In this document: piece by piece, positions 47,511 to 57,286 of the stretch
Position numbering within the stretch: the first letter of the stretch is position 1
How the letters are laid out: the number at the start of each line of letters is the position of its first letter
NCBI RefSeq assembly: GCF_018448925.1
Contig: NZ_RCWE01000001.1
Span: forward strand, 440,997 to 504,996
Length of the DNA stretch: 64,000 nucleotides
DNA from: Photorhabdus akhurstii
Lineage (GTDB): Bacteria; Pseudomonadota; Gammaproteobacteria; Enterobacterales; Enterobacteriaceae
Reading direction: 5' to 3'
Made by a program: the position numbers and the translations under genes
The notes under the pieces: model-generated
Told to the model about the DNA's origin: nothing
The model's input: the letters and a program-made list of their open reading frames with translations, nothing else
The model's database searches: none

Positions 47511-47751
47511 ATTTATAGTGTTTCTAATTCATCGACGACGGATAATGCAACCGTATCATTAAGGCGGTGTGTTTCAGATAGTTTTAGTGATTTAAATCGC
47601 AAATAAAGTGAAAATTTTGATCAGTATCACTGAATTGGCTCAATCTGATTCATGCATGGCTATGTATTAATCATTTGTCAAAAATTGAATATTCATATTC
47701 AATAATGAAAATTCGTATGACGAACAGAGGCTGACTGTGGGGAATGATTAA
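47511..47751. promoter_or_regulatory. dsdC-dsdX divergent control region
   Basis: A 241-bp AT-rich gap between the divergent regulator and its target operon. I see no clear LysR T-N11-A dyad that stands out; the role is by position. Confidence 0.5.
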
Positions 47752-49089
47752 GTGGATTCACAACCTTGGGTGATTGGTACGTTACTTACAAGTATTGTGT
47801 TAATCGTATTTACGATAATTAAATTAAAAATTCACCCTTTTCTCGCGCTATTGTTAGCCAGTTTTTATGTCGGTGTCTTAATGGGAATGAACCCTGTTGA
47901 AATGGTGAGCGCCATTCAAAGGGGGGTCGGAGATACGTTAGGTTTTTTGGCTGTAGTGATTGGTCTGGGAACCATTCTTGGTAAGATGATGGAGATATCC
48001 GGCGCGGCAGAGCGTATTGGTATCACATTGCAAAAATGCCGGTGGTTGTCACCTGACATCATTATGGTGCTAATTGGTTTGGTTTGTGGTATTACGCTGT
48101 TTGTCGAAGTAGGGGTGGTATTGTTAATTCCACTGGCATTTTCTATTGCCAGGAAAACCAATACGTCACTGCTGAAATTAGCGATCCCATTATGTACAGC
48201 GTTGATGGCGGTTCACTGTATTGTTCCTCCACACCCGGCTGCATTATTTGTGACGAATAAACTGGGTGCGGATATTGGTTCGGTGATTGTTTATGGGCTG
48301 ATAGTTGGTCTATTTGCAGCTTTGGTAGGTGGTCCATTATTTCAGAAGCTTCTCGGCAGCCGTCTGCCTTTTAAATCGGTTCCGGCTGAATTTTCTGAAA
48401 TTGCAGTTCGTAAAGAAGAGAATTTACCCTCTTTAGGCATGACATTGTGTACGGTGTTATTGCCAATTGGGTTGATGTTGATTAAAACGATTGCTGAATT
48501 AAATATAGAAAAAGGCACCATGTTTTATGCGGTGCTGGAATTTATTGGTAATCCTATTACAGCTATGTTCATTGCCGCCTTTGTTGCCTATTACACCTTG
48601 GGCATCAAGCAAAATATGGGAATGAGTACACTGTTGACGAAAACAGAAGATTGTTTCTCCTCTATCGCCAATATCTTATTAATTATCGGCGCGGGCGGAG
48701 CATTTAATAGTGTTTTAAAAGTAAGCGGCCTTAGTGATACGTTAGCCGTTATTTTGTCGAGTCTGGATATGCACCCAATTCTTTTGTCTTGGTTGGTTGC
48801 TATTATTTTGCATGCGGCGGTTGGTTCAGCAACAGTCGCAATGATGGGCGCAACAGCGATTGTTTCGCCTATGTTGCCGTTATATCCAGATATTAGCCCT
48901 GAAATCATTACATTGGCAATTGGTTCTGGTGCTATCGGCTGTACTATTGTGACTGATTCACTGTTTTGGTTGGTTAAGCAATATTGCGGAGCAACGCTCA
49001 GTGAAACTTTTAAGTACTACACAACTGCGACATTTATTGCGTCTGTAGTTGCGTTGGTTGGGACATTTCTTCTTTCTACTATTGTGTAA
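47752..49089 (+). CDS. dsdX: D-serine permease DsdX
   Basis: A 445-residue gluconate:H+ symporter-family transporter that is close to E. coli DsdX along its length (FLALLLASFYVGVLMGMNPV, AERIGITLQKCRWLSPDIIM, GSATVAMMGATAIVSPMLP). The GTG start at 47752 aligns with the family start and has GGGGA upstream. It imports D-serine for DsdA. Confidence 0.96.
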   Translation: MDSQPWVIGTLLTSIVLIVFTIIKLKIHPFLALLLASFYVGVLMGMNPVEMVSAIQRGVGDTLGFLAVVIGLGTILGKMMEISGAAERIGITLQKCRWLSPDIIMVLIGLVCGITLFVEVGVVLLIPLAFSIARKTNTSLLKLAIPLCTALMAVHCIVPPHPAALFVTNKLGADIGSVIVYGLIVGLFAALVGGPLFQKLLGSRLPFKSVPAEFSEIAVRKEENLPSLGMTLCTVLLPIGLMLIKTIAELNIEKGTMFYAVLEFIGNPITAMFIAAFVAYYTLGIKQNMGMSTLLTKTEDCFSSIANILLIIGAGGAFNSVLKVSGLSDTLAVILSSLDMHPILLSWLVAIILHAAVGSATVAMMGATAIVSPMLPLYPDISPEIITLAIGSGAIGCTIVTDSLFWLVKQYCGATLSETFKYYTTATFIASVVALVGTFLLSTIV

Positions 49090-49381
49090 TGGAAAGAAGT
49101 AACAGCTCAACTTGAAAAATAAGAATAAGACGTGCGAAGTGTCAATACCAGGGAAGCCTGTAAAACAGGCAGCTTTTATAGCTAAAATAATAAACAAAAT
49201 GAACATTAACGTAGTAATTAAAATAAGGGGAAGATAAAAAATAAACAAAGTATGATGTGCTGATATATTGTAGGAAGTTATAGTAAACATAACATATTGA
49301 ATATAATAAAAATTCTAATAATCAAGCAAGTAAGAGTTGTTTTATATACCAGGGAAACACTTATCTTGGGTTAATACATAC
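49090..49381. other. Long dsdX-dsdA spacer
   Basis: A 292-bp gap inside an operon that is tightly packed in E. coli. It contains a GCCTGT/ACAGGC hairpin near 49156-49170 without a good T run, and TACCAGGGAA occurs twice (49146 and 49348). dsdA may have an additional promoter here. Confidence 0.5.
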
Positions 49382-50713
49382 ATGAAAAGTACTGAAATTC
49401 AGCAATTACTAAATGAATATCCGTTAGTAAAAAATTTAATGGAATTAGAGGAAATCTTTTGGTTTAACCCTTGTAACACCACCTTTAAAGAGGGATTGCC
49501 TTTTGTCAGTTTGGACGCTGATGATGTCAGGGATGCTAAAGCACGCCTGGATCGTTTTGCGCCTTATTTATGTAAAGCTTTCCCGGAAACAGCCGTCACA
49601 CATGGCATTATTGAATCAGAAATAGTGGCTATTCCTACGATGCAGAAAACACTGGAACAATATTATGGTGTGGGTATCACGGGAAGAATTTTGCTTAAAA
49701 AAGACAGCCATTTGCCAATTTCAGGTTCGATTAAAGCCCGTGGTGGAATTTATGAAGTGTTAGCTCACGCGGAAAAATTGGCATTACAGGCGGGGCTGCT
49801 TTCTAAAAACGATGATTACAGCAAACTATTCTCGGAAGAATTTAAACGGTTCTTTAATCAATACAGCATTGCTGTAGGTTCTACCGGCAATTTGGGGCTG
49901 TCCATTGGTATTGTCAGTGCGAAACTGGGTTTTAATGTCAGTGTGCATATGTCTGCCGATGCTCGTGAATGGAAGAAGCAAAAGCTACGTTCGCATGGGG
50001 TCAATGTCGTGGAACACGAACTGGATTATGGGGTAGCTGTAGCCAGAGGGCGTAAAGAAGCCGAATCTGATCCGAACTGTTTCTTTATCGACGACGAAAA
50101 CTCCCAAACGTTGTTTCTGGGATATTCTGTCGCAGGTGGACGGGTAAAGGCGCAGTTTGAGCAGATGAATATTGTGGTTGATGAAGATCATCCATTATTC
50201 GTTTATTTGCCGTGCGGCGTTGGTGGTGGTCCCGGTGGTGTTGCATTTGGACTGAAATTGGCTTTTGGTGATCATGTGCACTGTATTTTTGCTGAACCTA
50301 CCCATTCTCCCAGTATGTTATTGGGGGTATATACTGGTTTGCATGACAATATTTGTGTACAGGACATCGGTATCGACAATATCACTGCTGCTGATGGTCT
50401 TGCGGTAGGCAGGGCTTCTGGCTTTGTTGGGCGTGCGATGGAACGTTTGCTGGATGGATTTTATACTATTCAAGATCAGGAAATGTATAATCTGTTGGGG
50501 TTACTGAATCGTGATGAGGGTATCCGGTTAGAGCCGTCGGCATTAGCTGGTATGGCGGGTCCCGCTCGTGTGAGTGGAAACCGTGATTATCTGAATAACA
50601 AAAACCTTTCAGTAGAACAGATGAAGCAGGCTACACATCTGGTTTGGGCAACCGGCGGCGGTATGGTGCCCGATGATGAAATGACAAAGTATTTAGCGAC
50701 AGCCAAAATCTAA
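49382..50713 (+). CDS. dsdA: D-serine ammonia-lyase DsdA
   Basis: A 443-residue PLP enzyme converting D-serine to pyruvate and ammonia. The PLP lysine lies in [15 protein letters not shown], and the glycine-rich phosphate loop [12 protein letters not shown] and [14 protein letters not shown] are conserved. The start at 49382 ([10 protein letters not shown]) fits; the ORF to 49337 adds 15 unrelated residues. Acts in D-serine detoxification and use as carbon/nitrogen source with DsdX. Confidence 0.96.
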   Translation: MKSTEIQQLLNEYPLVKNLMELEEIFWFNPCNTTFKEGLPFVSLDADDVRDAKARLDRFAPYLCKAFPETAVTHGIIESEIVAIPTMQKTLEQYYGVGITGRILLKKDSHLPISGSIKARGGIYEVLAHAEKLALQAGLLSKNDDYSKLFSEEFKRFFNQYSIAVGSTGNLGLSIGIVSAKLGFNVSVHMSADAREWKKQKLRSHGVNVVEHELDYGVAVARGRKEAESDPNCFFIDDENSQTLFLGYSVAGGRVKAQFEQMNIVVDEDHPLFVYLPCGVGGGPGGVAFGLKLAFGDHVHCIFAEPTHSPSMLLGVYTGLHDNICVQDIGIDNITAADGLAVGRASGFVGRAMERLLDGFYTIQDQEMYNLLGLLNRDEGIRLEPSALAGMAGPARVSGNRDYLNNKNLSVEQMKQATHLVWATGGGMVPDDEMTKYLATAKI

Positions 50714-50856
50714 TTGGCGTCTTTCACAGGGGCGATCCGGTTATCGGCATCTGGTTTCTCAGGTCCAATGTCCTGCTGGCCTCCAGGTTATTACTGAAAA
50801 ACGCGTTGATTTGGTTTCCTACGTTGAAAAGTCATTTTCTTAATATTTTTCAAGTT

Positions 50857-50983
50857 ATACCCTATGGATTTCAAGATGCATCGCGGCGGCAAGGGAGCGA
50901 ATCCCCGGGAGCATAGATAACTATGTGACCGGGGTGAGTGAGTGCAGCCAACAAAGAAGCAACTTGAAAGATGACGGGTATAT
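50857..50983 (-). repeat. ERIC element 4
   Basis: A complete ERIC in the opposite orientation to copies 1, 3 and 5 (TACCCTATGGATTTCAAGAT through CTTGAAAGATGACGGGTAT), in the dsdA/phospholipase D gap. Confidence 0.9.
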
Positions 50984-51012
50984 ATTCCCGCCAGCAGTTG
51001 GCGGGAATATAT
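50980..51012. terminator. Perfect 14-bp hairpin between convergent genes
   Basis: ATATATTCCCGCCA/TGGCGGGAATATAT with a five-base loop, adjoining ERIC 4, placed between the ends of dsdA and the phospholipase D gene. It could terminate transcripts from both sides. Confidence 0.65.
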
Positions 51013-51032
51013 CAGTACACTGGTTGCTTACA

Positions 51033-52754
51033 TCAAACATTTTTGTAATTAAATGAATGTGTTCTTGAATATTTCCACAATGGTTCCCAGTAGGATTCGA
51101 TGAAAGTTTTTACCGCATCTTTTCCCTCAATAAGATAGTTGAACTCTGAAAGATATCCCGGGTAGAGATTATCAGAACCAACCACGTAGAGTTCATCGTC
51201 AATTATTGTTACTTTTGCATGATTCCCAGGAGCAGGGGCAACTTTGGGATATACCGGACCACTTGCTTTAATTAAAGACCGGAATGGGCGTCCTATAGAA
51301 CCTACCTGTGGAGGTCTTTCAGCAAGAGGCGGTTCTTTTAGCGTAGCAGTATAAGAATTTTCATCCGGGGTTGGCCATTTGTATGTAGTACCTTCAATCG
51401 AAAGCTCTTCAGGTACTTTGTCTGTAAAGAAAAAAGGGGCAATCTCTATTCTTTTCAGTGCGGCTAGCCTGATTCCATCCGGATCTTCCAGCTTCTCATC
51501 GGTGTGCTCGTCATGTGTTAAATAGTATTTAAATATTTCAAACGTTCTTTTGGCTCCAGAACCAAAAGAATATTGATCACCAGCGGCGCCTGCGGCTGCA
51601 TCAAGTGGCGATACAACAACTTGAACTTCCAGCTCGGGGTTGGCAAGTAATGCTTCGATCAACCATCGGCACACATGATGATCTCGCCACTGTTTTTTCC
51701 ATGCACTGACAAGATCCTGTTGGGACATGCGAATTTTCTTCTTTGCATTCTTTATTATAAACTCTTTCATTATTTCAGAGCCTTTTTTATAATCTGTTCG
51801 CATATCAGGCCCAGACCAATATTTACCTACGGATAATATCCTGCTTGCTTTCTTATATTCTGGGTCTTTAGGTGGATTTTTTAGGCATTCTTCTTTTTTT
51901 CTGTCTATATATTTAGTAATGTGCTCTTTTTTTAATGGATCTTTTGGCTTTCCCACAATACCATTTGCATTAACCCATTTATTTTCATCTATATCAAAGA
52001 ATTCTTTAGTTAAGAGGTCTGTATCAGACTCCCACATGTTATTTAAAAATAATTGTGAGCTTAATGATGCCGTTCCTATAACTTTAACAGAGACATCATG
52101 AACTGGAGGGTAATTTTTAAAGAGATCCATATTTAAATTATGGCCCCCGACAAATGACTCAATTCCATCAACTGCGATAATTTTTGTATGATTCCATGTC
52201 ATTCTGGTGTCATCTTCTGGAAACATTTCCTCTGGTAGCACCTTCTTCTGTAATGATACTTTAAGCCCATCTACTATTCTGAAAAACCGACCAATCCATA
52301 TTTCAGGTATACACTCCCAATGCTTTCTCCTTTCCTGAATTAATTGAATAATATCACTTTTCAATGCCAGATATTCAGGGGTGCCTTCGAAGTATGAATT
52401 CACACCGTTTAACAAAGATGTCGGTGTTTGAGCAAATAAGAACCTTATTTGAGTTCTGTCCTTCCTGTTTATTTTTTTGGTAAATGCGCGATCAATAGCT
52501 GATAGGATAACTTTTCTCCACTCTGCATCCGGGGCATTTAAGGAGGAAATATCACAGCGATAACGCATTTTTTCCAGAATACTTACAATAGCATCCTCAA
52601 ATTCTGCTTCCCTTTTAATAGCCTGTGGCATTATCTCTTTTCCAAAAGGAAATCCCCATATTTTGGGAGTATCAAATATTTTTACATAGTTGATTTCACT
52701 TGTTTTATGAAAGTAACCGTCCAGTTTTTTTTGTAAACCATCCAATAAATTCAT
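51033..52754 (-). CDS. Phospholipase D-like protein with two HKD motifs
   Basis: A 573-residue protein with two PLD signatures: NHTKIIAVDGIESFVGGHN at about residue 185 and GNHAKVTIIDDELYVVGSDN near 530, both of the HxKxxxxD type, so a single chain forms the active site. No signal peptide is seen. The start at 52754 (MNLLDGL) is set by GGAGG eight bases upstream. Family members cleave phosphatidyl-type phosphodiesters and include secreted toxins and type VI effectors; no vgrG or PAAR adjoins here, so that role is speculative. Confidence 0.82.
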   Translation of the reverse strand: MNLLDGLQKKLDGYFHKTSEINYVKIFDTPKIWGFPFGKEIMPQAIKREAEFEDAIVSILEKMRYRCDISSLNAPDAEWRKVILSAIDRAFTKKINRKDRTQIRFLFAQTPTSLLNGVNSYFEGTPEYLALKSDIIQLIQERRKHWECIPEIWIGRFFRIVDGLKVSLQKKVLPEEMFPEDDTRMTWNHTKIIAVDGIESFVGGHNLNMDLFKNYPPVHDVSVKVIGTASLSSQLFLNNMWESDTDLLTKEFFDIDENKWVNANGIVGKPKDPLKKEHITKYIDRKKEECLKNPPKDPEYKKASRILSVGKYWSGPDMRTDYKKGSEIMKEFIIKNAKKKIRMSQQDLVSAWKKQWRDHHVCRWLIEALLANPELEVQVVVSPLDAAAGAAGDQYSFGSGAKRTFEIFKYYLTHDEHTDEKLEDPDGIRLAALKRIEIAPFFFTDKVPEELSIEGTTYKWPTPDENSYTATLKEPPLAERPPQVGSIGRPFRSLIKASGPVYPKVAPAPGNHAKVTIIDDELYVVGSDNLYPGYLSEFNYLIEGKDAVKTFIESYWEPLWKYSRTHSFNYKNV

Positions 52755-53041
52755 ATATGTATCCTCCGGCAACAATTTTTTTACATATCAACCAACAGCC
52801 TGCCAGCATCAGACAAACCATTTATAATCATAACTAATTTTTGATAGGGGGAGGCTAAAAAAGATAAAACTGGGATCACGTATTTTCAAATTAGGTTATT
52901 GCGTCTATTCATTAAAGGATGTTTATCATGGGAATAGACATATCGAAATCAATGATTGCATAGTGCGATAAAATGTTGCATTTCATACAAATGCGTTTTA
53001 TATCGCATGTAGTACAAAATCTCAGAGGGGCAAATTAAACT

Positions 53042-53278
53042 ATGGCTATCAGTATAAGTTTGGATGATGATTTCGTGAATGATGTAAAAATTCATGCAGA
53101 AGCTTCAAGCAGAAGTGTACCTAAGCAAATTGAGCATTGGGCTAAAATTGGTCGCATTGCGGAGAATAACTCTGATTTGCCGTACTCTTTTATCCTTGAT
53201 TCTTTGCTGGCAAAAAGCGAAGTCAATAATGGTAAGGTATCTCGTTATGTCAGAAGGACAAAAAGATCCAAAGATTGA
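53042..53278 (+). CDS. ParD-like antitoxin
   Basis: A 78-residue protein (MAISISLDDDFVNDVKIHAE, RSVPKQIEHWAKIGRIAENN, basic tail RRTKRSKD) of the ParD-like antitoxin family. The first strand and helices form a ribbon-helix-helix DNA-binding dimer. Overlaps the next ORF by 32 bp, indicating translational coupling with a partner. Confidence 0.8.
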   Translation: MAISISLDDDFVNDVKIHAEASSRSVPKQIEHWAKIGRIAENNSDLPYSFILDSLLAKSEVNNGKVSRYVRRTKRSKD

Positions 53279-53444
53279 CGTGTATGAAATAAGACGTTTC
53301 TCTAAGGCTAACCAGTTAACATTGCTTGGTTATTATTGGGTTGAAGAGAAAATAGAGTTATATCTGCTGAATTTTGGCTCTCATGAAAATTTTTATCAGG
53401 AACAAAAGCGACACAGAAAAACGGATTTAAAACTCATTGGATAG
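53247..53444 (+). CDS. Small RelE-like partner toxin (probable)
   Basis: A 65-residue ORF starting inside the ParD-like gene (MSEGQKDPKIDVYEIRRFSK) and ending LLNFGSHENFYQEQKRHRKT, which resembles the GSHENFY C-terminal motif of RelE-type toxins. The size is small for the fold, so it may be a minimal toxin or a truncated one. The terminator at 53471 ends the pair. Confidence 0.6.
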   Translation: MSEGQKDPKIDVYEIRRFSKANQLTLLGYYWVEEKIELYLLNFGSHENFYQEQKRHRKTDLKLIG

Positions 53445-53470
53445 GGGTTCTATCTATTAAAGAGCGTTTC

Positions 53471-53497
53471 AAGGCTGCGTATTGCGTGGCCTTTTTT
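53471..53497 (+). terminator. Intrinsic terminator after the ParD-like pair
   Basis: AAGGC..GCG/CGC..GCCTT imperfect stem followed by TTTTTT, about 27 bp after the toxin stop. Confidence 0.7.
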
Positions 53498-53656
53498 ATG
53501 CCACTCATTTATTAACTCAAATCAAAGGCTATAAGCAGCTTATATCATGCTCAAGCAAAGTCATTGTTGTGTCATAACATTATTATCTTGCAAATATTTT
53601 AATATCTGACATTTTTATTTTGTTGTATTATGTAACTGTGTAAGTTACATTAATTC

Positions 53657-53770
53657 ATGTCAGAGAAGCAGCCTGCTACTAAAGACTCGGGAACAGAATC
53701 AAGAGAAACAGAATCAAGAGAAACAGAATCAAGAGAAACAGAATCAAGAGAAAAAGTTCACACTCCCTAA
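53657..53770 (+). CDS. Short ORF with a TESRE pentapeptide repeat
   Basis: A 37-codon ORF, MSEKQPATKDSG followed by TESRE repeated four times and KVHTP. The DNA is four nearly perfect 15-bp units (ACAGAATCAAGAGAA) at about 53692-53751. Multiple-of-three units keep the frame as copy number changes. No good ribosome site precedes the ATG, so expression is unproven; it may be non-coding. Confidence 0.4.
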   Translation: MSEKQPATKDSGTESRETESRETESRETESREKVHTP

Positions 53771-53861
53771 TTAACGCTGTTTGTTTCTGGTATGACCTGG
53801 CTATGCATCTATTGATGATTTGCAACGAAGTGCATTTATTAATCTATATGAGAGAAAAAAT

Positions 53862-54917
53862 ATGCCTACACTTTTTGACCCAATTCGCATTGGTGATCTC
53901 GACTTGCCAAATCGCATCATTATGGCTCCTTTGACACGCAACCGTGCAGAAGGAGAGGGACGTGTCCCTAATGCGCTGATGGCGGAATACTATGCTCAAC
54001 GCGCTTCCGCGGGTTTGATTATCAGTGAAGCGACCTCAGTAACTCCGCAGGGAGTTGGCTACGAGGATACGCCGGGTATTTGGTCGGATGAACAAGTTGC
54101 TGGTTGGCGGTTGGTCACGGATGCCGTGCATGCTGCCGGTGGGCGTATTTTTATACAGCTTTGGCATGTGGGGCGGATATCGGACCCTATTTTCCTTAAT
54201 GGAGAACGGCCAGTGGCGCCAAGTGCAATTGCGGCTGATGGTCATGTTAGCTTATTACGTCCAAAACGTCCTTTCGTAATTCCGCGGGCGCTTGAGTCTG
54301 AGGAAATTCCCGGTATTGTCGAAGCATTTAGGCGCGGAGCGGAAAATGCGAAAATGGCAGGGTTTGATGGAGTAGAAATACATGGCGCCAATGGATATTT
54401 GCTCGATCAATTCTTGCAAGATAATGCTAATCTGCGCACAGATCAGTACGGAGGCTCAGTCGAAAATCGGGCGCGATTACTGCTGGAAGTGACAGATGCT
54501 TGTATTTCGGTTTGGGGAGCATCACGTGTTGGTATGCATTTATCCCCACGTGGCGGTTATTATTCTATGGCGGATTCCAATCCTGTGGCGACGTTTGGAT
54601 ATGTAGCACGTGAACTTGGTAAACGAGGTATTGCTTTTATCTTCTCACGTGATGCTGTGGTTGATGGTGATTTAAGTAAGGTGATAAAAGAGGCTTTTGG
54701 GTCAACTTATATTGCTAACGAGGAACTTACTAAAGAAAGTGCCGAGCAAGTTCTTGCTGACGGCCGGGCTGATGCAGTGGCTTTTGGTCAATTATTCATC
54801 GCCAATCCAGACTTACCTCACCGGTTTTTAATTGAAGCGCCATTTAATGAACAACAACCGGAAACTTTTATGGTTCCTGGCGCTATAGGCTATACTGATT
54901 ATCCAGCGCTTACCTAG
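53862..54917 (+). CDS. nemA: Old yellow enzyme, NemA-type alkene reductase
   Basis: A 351-residue FMN TIM barrel: MPTLFDPIRIGDLDLPNRII, APLTRNRAEGEG, GGRIFIQLWHVGRIS and the EIHGANGYLLDQFLQDNANLRTD active-site block with the His-Gly-Ala-Asn pair. It reduces activated alkenes, nitro compounds and N-ethylmaleimide using NAD(P)H. The start at 53862 aligns with the family and follows GAGAGAAAA. NemR, the usual regulator, is not seen; an Rrf2 protein lies downstream. Confidence 0.92.
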   Translation: MPTLFDPIRIGDLDLPNRIIMAPLTRNRAEGEGRVPNALMAEYYAQRASAGLIISEATSVTPQGVGYEDTPGIWSDEQVAGWRLVTDAVHAAGGRIFIQLWHVGRISDPIFLNGERPVAPSAIAADGHVSLLRPKRPFVIPRALESEEIPGIVEAFRRGAENAKMAGFDGVEIHGANGYLLDQFLQDNANLRTDQYGGSVENRARLLLEVTDACISVWGASRVGMHLSPRGGYYSMADSNPVATFGYVARELGKRGIAFIFSRDAVVDGDLSKVIKEAFGSTYIANEELTKESAEQVLADGRADAVAFGQLFIANPDLPHRFLIEAPFNEQQPETFMVPGAIGYTDYPALT

Positions 54918-55098
54918 GTAAGGGGATATCTTACCCGCAATGGATAGCCTAACATGAAAGATGTTCGAATTGTTTTCCGGGGATGTTAATTTAAAGTGTC
55001 AATGGCGCTTTTTGGTTGAATGTCCCAAGATATCCGGCCGGCTCATTTTATAAGAGCCGGTCATATTTCATTGCAGGATAGTTTGAAGGAGAATGATA

Positions 55099-55500
55099 AT
55101 GTCAGATTCATTAAATGTATCTATTGTTCGCCGTTTTTATGACTCTATGGGCGATATTGATGTTCTTCGCCAGATCATGGCAAGTGATGTTATTTGGGAT
55201 ATTACCGAAGGATCTCGGTATGGTGGGATTTATGAAGGAATCGAAGATATACTAAATAATTTCTTTGTGCCATTTTTAAATGATATTGATGATTTTGTTG
55301 TGGACAGTTCTGAATATTTTGAATCAGATGATCATGTCATTGTTCTGGGGAATTATTTGGGGCGAGTGAAGAGTGGTAAGCGGTTCATTGCTCGTTTCGT
55401 TCATATATGGACAGTGCGGGATGGACGGTTAGTTAAATTACAACAAACTGCCGATACGCTTAAAATTGAGCGTGCTCATGCAGATTATTCTATTCGGTAA
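55099..55500 (+). CDS. SnoaL-like (NTF2-fold) protein
   Basis: A 133-residue NTF2-fold protein: VSIVRRFYDSMGDIDVLRQI, DVIWDITEGSRYGGIYEGI and FVHIWTVRDGRLVKLQQTAD. Small ketosteroid isomerase-like proteins of this sort bind hydrophobic ligands or act as isomerases; the substrate here is unknown. The start at 55099 is seven bases after AAGGAGA. A GGCTC/GAGCC hairpin precedes it at 55038-55060. It sits between nemA and an Rrf2 regulator and may share their regulation. Confidence 0.85.
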   Translation: MSDSLNVSIVRRFYDSMGDIDVLRQIMASDVIWDITEGSRYGGIYEGIEDILNNFFVPFLNDIDDFVVDSSEYFESDDHVIVLGNYLGRVKSGKRFIARFVHIWTVRDGRLVKLQQTADTLKIERAHADYSIR

Positions 55501-55705
55501 CGTCGGTTGCCATGCTTGTAATATTAACTGAGCCGAACAATGGCATACGGTGGCAAAACGGGAGGAGTAGGAATGTTAATCAGGCAAGTTAACATTCTGA
55601 ATTTCATTTCTTGTTATGTGACGAAATTAGTGACATACTACGCGGCCTTTTTGTTCATATTTTGCTATTCTTCCGTAACATCCTTCAGGTATACAGGATT
55701 TTCTA

Positions 55706-56170
55706 GTGCCAACATCTACCCGTTTTGCTGTTGCTATTCATATTCTCACCGATATCGCTCTTCACCACGGACAAGCTGTGCGTTCTGAGGATATCGCAAA
55801 AAGTGTGAATACTAACCCGACTGTTGTTCGTCGGCTCTTAGGCGCCCTTGCGGAGGCTGGTCTGACTTATTCGCAAATGGGGCAGGGCGGTGGAGCGTTA
55901 CTCGCCCGGCCGTCGAAGCAAATCTCATTGTTAGATATTTATCGCGCAGTTGAAGATCCTCAGTACTTTACCTTGCACCGTTCTAAACCTAATCCCAAGT
56001 GTTATATTGGGCACAATATCACGCCAGTATTAGAAGATGAATTTTCGCGTGTTACCTGTGTGCTAGAAACCGCTTTAGCTGAAACGACGGTGGCTGACAT
56101 AGTAAATAAGGTCGAGGATTGCGCGGGTTTTCCTTTCACCTCGCATGACCTATGCCAGCAGGTAAAATAG
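55706..56170 (+). CDS. Rrf2-family transcriptional regulator
   Basis: A 154-residue winged helix protein (STRFAVAIHILTDIALHHGQ, SVNTNPTVVRRLLGALAEAG, GQGGGALLARP). Instead of the three-Cys cluster of IscR/NsrR it keeps a single Cys in NPKCYIGHNI, as in thiol- or electrophile-sensing Rrf2 members, plus two later Cys. GTG start. It may control the nearby old yellow enzyme and SnoaL-like genes, which is inference from position. Confidence 0.88.
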   Translation: MPTSTRFAVAIHILTDIALHHGQAVRSEDIAKSVNTNPTVVRRLLGALAEAGLTYSQMGQGGGALLARPSKQISLLDIYRAVEDPQYFTLHRSKPNPKCYIGHNITPVLEDEFSRVTCVLETALAETTVADIVNKVEDCAGFPFTSHDLCQQVK

Positions 56171-56242
56171 TTACCACGATTACAGGCTTTAATCACAATG
56201 GATGTCTCATTATGGCGTTATCATTTTGTTAAGCGCTTTTTG

Positions 56243-57286
56243 TTAAGCACTTTGCCTGGGCTCGAACTTATACGAAAATAGGTGATATTGGTTGTTTTGA
56301 TGTTTTGTTTCATCTTCACCTTGTTGATTGAGCAGTTTTATTAGTAATTTTCCGGTGTCCCTGCCTATTTGGGGATAATCAATGCGAATTGATGTTAGTG
56401 TTGGTTGTGTATGGTCACAGTTATCTGAACCTTCCAGACAAGCAACAGCCAAATCAGTAGGTATTTTAAGTAGACGTCGCTGACATTCAAATATGACACC
56501 TAAGGCAATCACTTCATGACTGCAAATTACACCTTCCAGTTCAGGTTGACGTAATAACATCTCAGTAACTGCCTGGCGGCCAAATTGCATGCTAGCCGTA
56601 TCCGAGGTAGTGATATTTTGGTCAGCATTCTGATAGTGATGCAGCATGGCTTTATGCCAGCCATTAATTTGCTGATTGCGTAAACGGCTGTCCATTTGGG
56701 CGCCAATATAACCGATATGCTTGCGGCCATTATTTAACATATGTTCAGTCAACGTATAGGCGGCCGCGGAAAAATCGGTTTCTATATTAATTGCTGTTTG
56801 TTGTTGATGAGAGCCTGCAACATTAATAATGGGAATATTGATATGAGAAATATTGCTGTAGGTTTTATCTGCCAATTGTGAACTGAAAATCACCAGTGCT
56901 GCTGCATTGCTTTGCAGTAGTGTCATGATAATTTCGGCTTCTTTATTATGGTCATATTCATGACATCCAAGCAAAACTTGAAAAGCATGTTTATTCAGCA
57001 CTTGTTGCAGTGACTGTATAAATGTAGCGCTGGCTTTATCTGTCAGTGAGGGCACAAGCACCGCGATAATATTACTTTGACCTGAAGCGAGTACGCCGGC
57101 AGCGCCATTTGGGATATATCCCAATTCCTGTATGGCTTGTTCAATTTTTTCTCGTAATTTATCCGATACCATTTCTGGTGTTCTCAATGCGCGTGAAACT
57201 GTCATTGAACCGACACCGGCATACTTAGCAACATCTTGTAATGTTACTCGCCCTGTATTACGGCGTTTTCGTGTCTTTTTCATCAA
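56243..57286 (-). CDS. LacI-family repressor (GntR-like)
   Basis: The 347-residue repressor has the LacI HTH (VTLQDVAKYAGVGSMTVSRA) and hinge helix (PNGAAGVLASGQS), then a periplasmic-binding-like domain. The DNA-binding helix SMTVSRAL is like GntR of gluconate genes. Divergent from the PTS operon, with two GATAGCGCTATC operators in between, so it probably represses that operon and itself. Effector sugar unknown. Confidence 0.9.
   Translation of the reverse strand: MMKKTRKRRNTGRVTLQDVAKYAGVGSMTVSRALRTPEMVSDKLREKIEQAIQELGYIPNGAAGVLASGQSNIIAVLVPSLTDKASATFIQSLQQVLNKHAFQVLLGCHEYDHNKEAEIIMTLLQSNAAALVIFSSQLADKTYSNISHINIPIINVAGSHQQQTAINIETDFSAAAYTLTEHMLNNGRKHIGYIGAQMDSRLRNQQINGWHKAMLHHYQNADQNITTSDTASMQFGRQAVTEMLLRQPELEGVICSHEVIALGVIFECQRRLLKIPTDLAVACLEGSDNCDHTQPTLTSIRIDYPQIGRDTGKLLIKLLNQQGEDETKHQNNQYHLFSYKFEPRQSA

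Noticed and set aside
53094-53246. Upstream extension of the small toxin ORF to 53094
   Set aside because: It would overlap almost all of the ParD-like antitoxin in another frame; the ATG at 53247 gives the expected short overlap.
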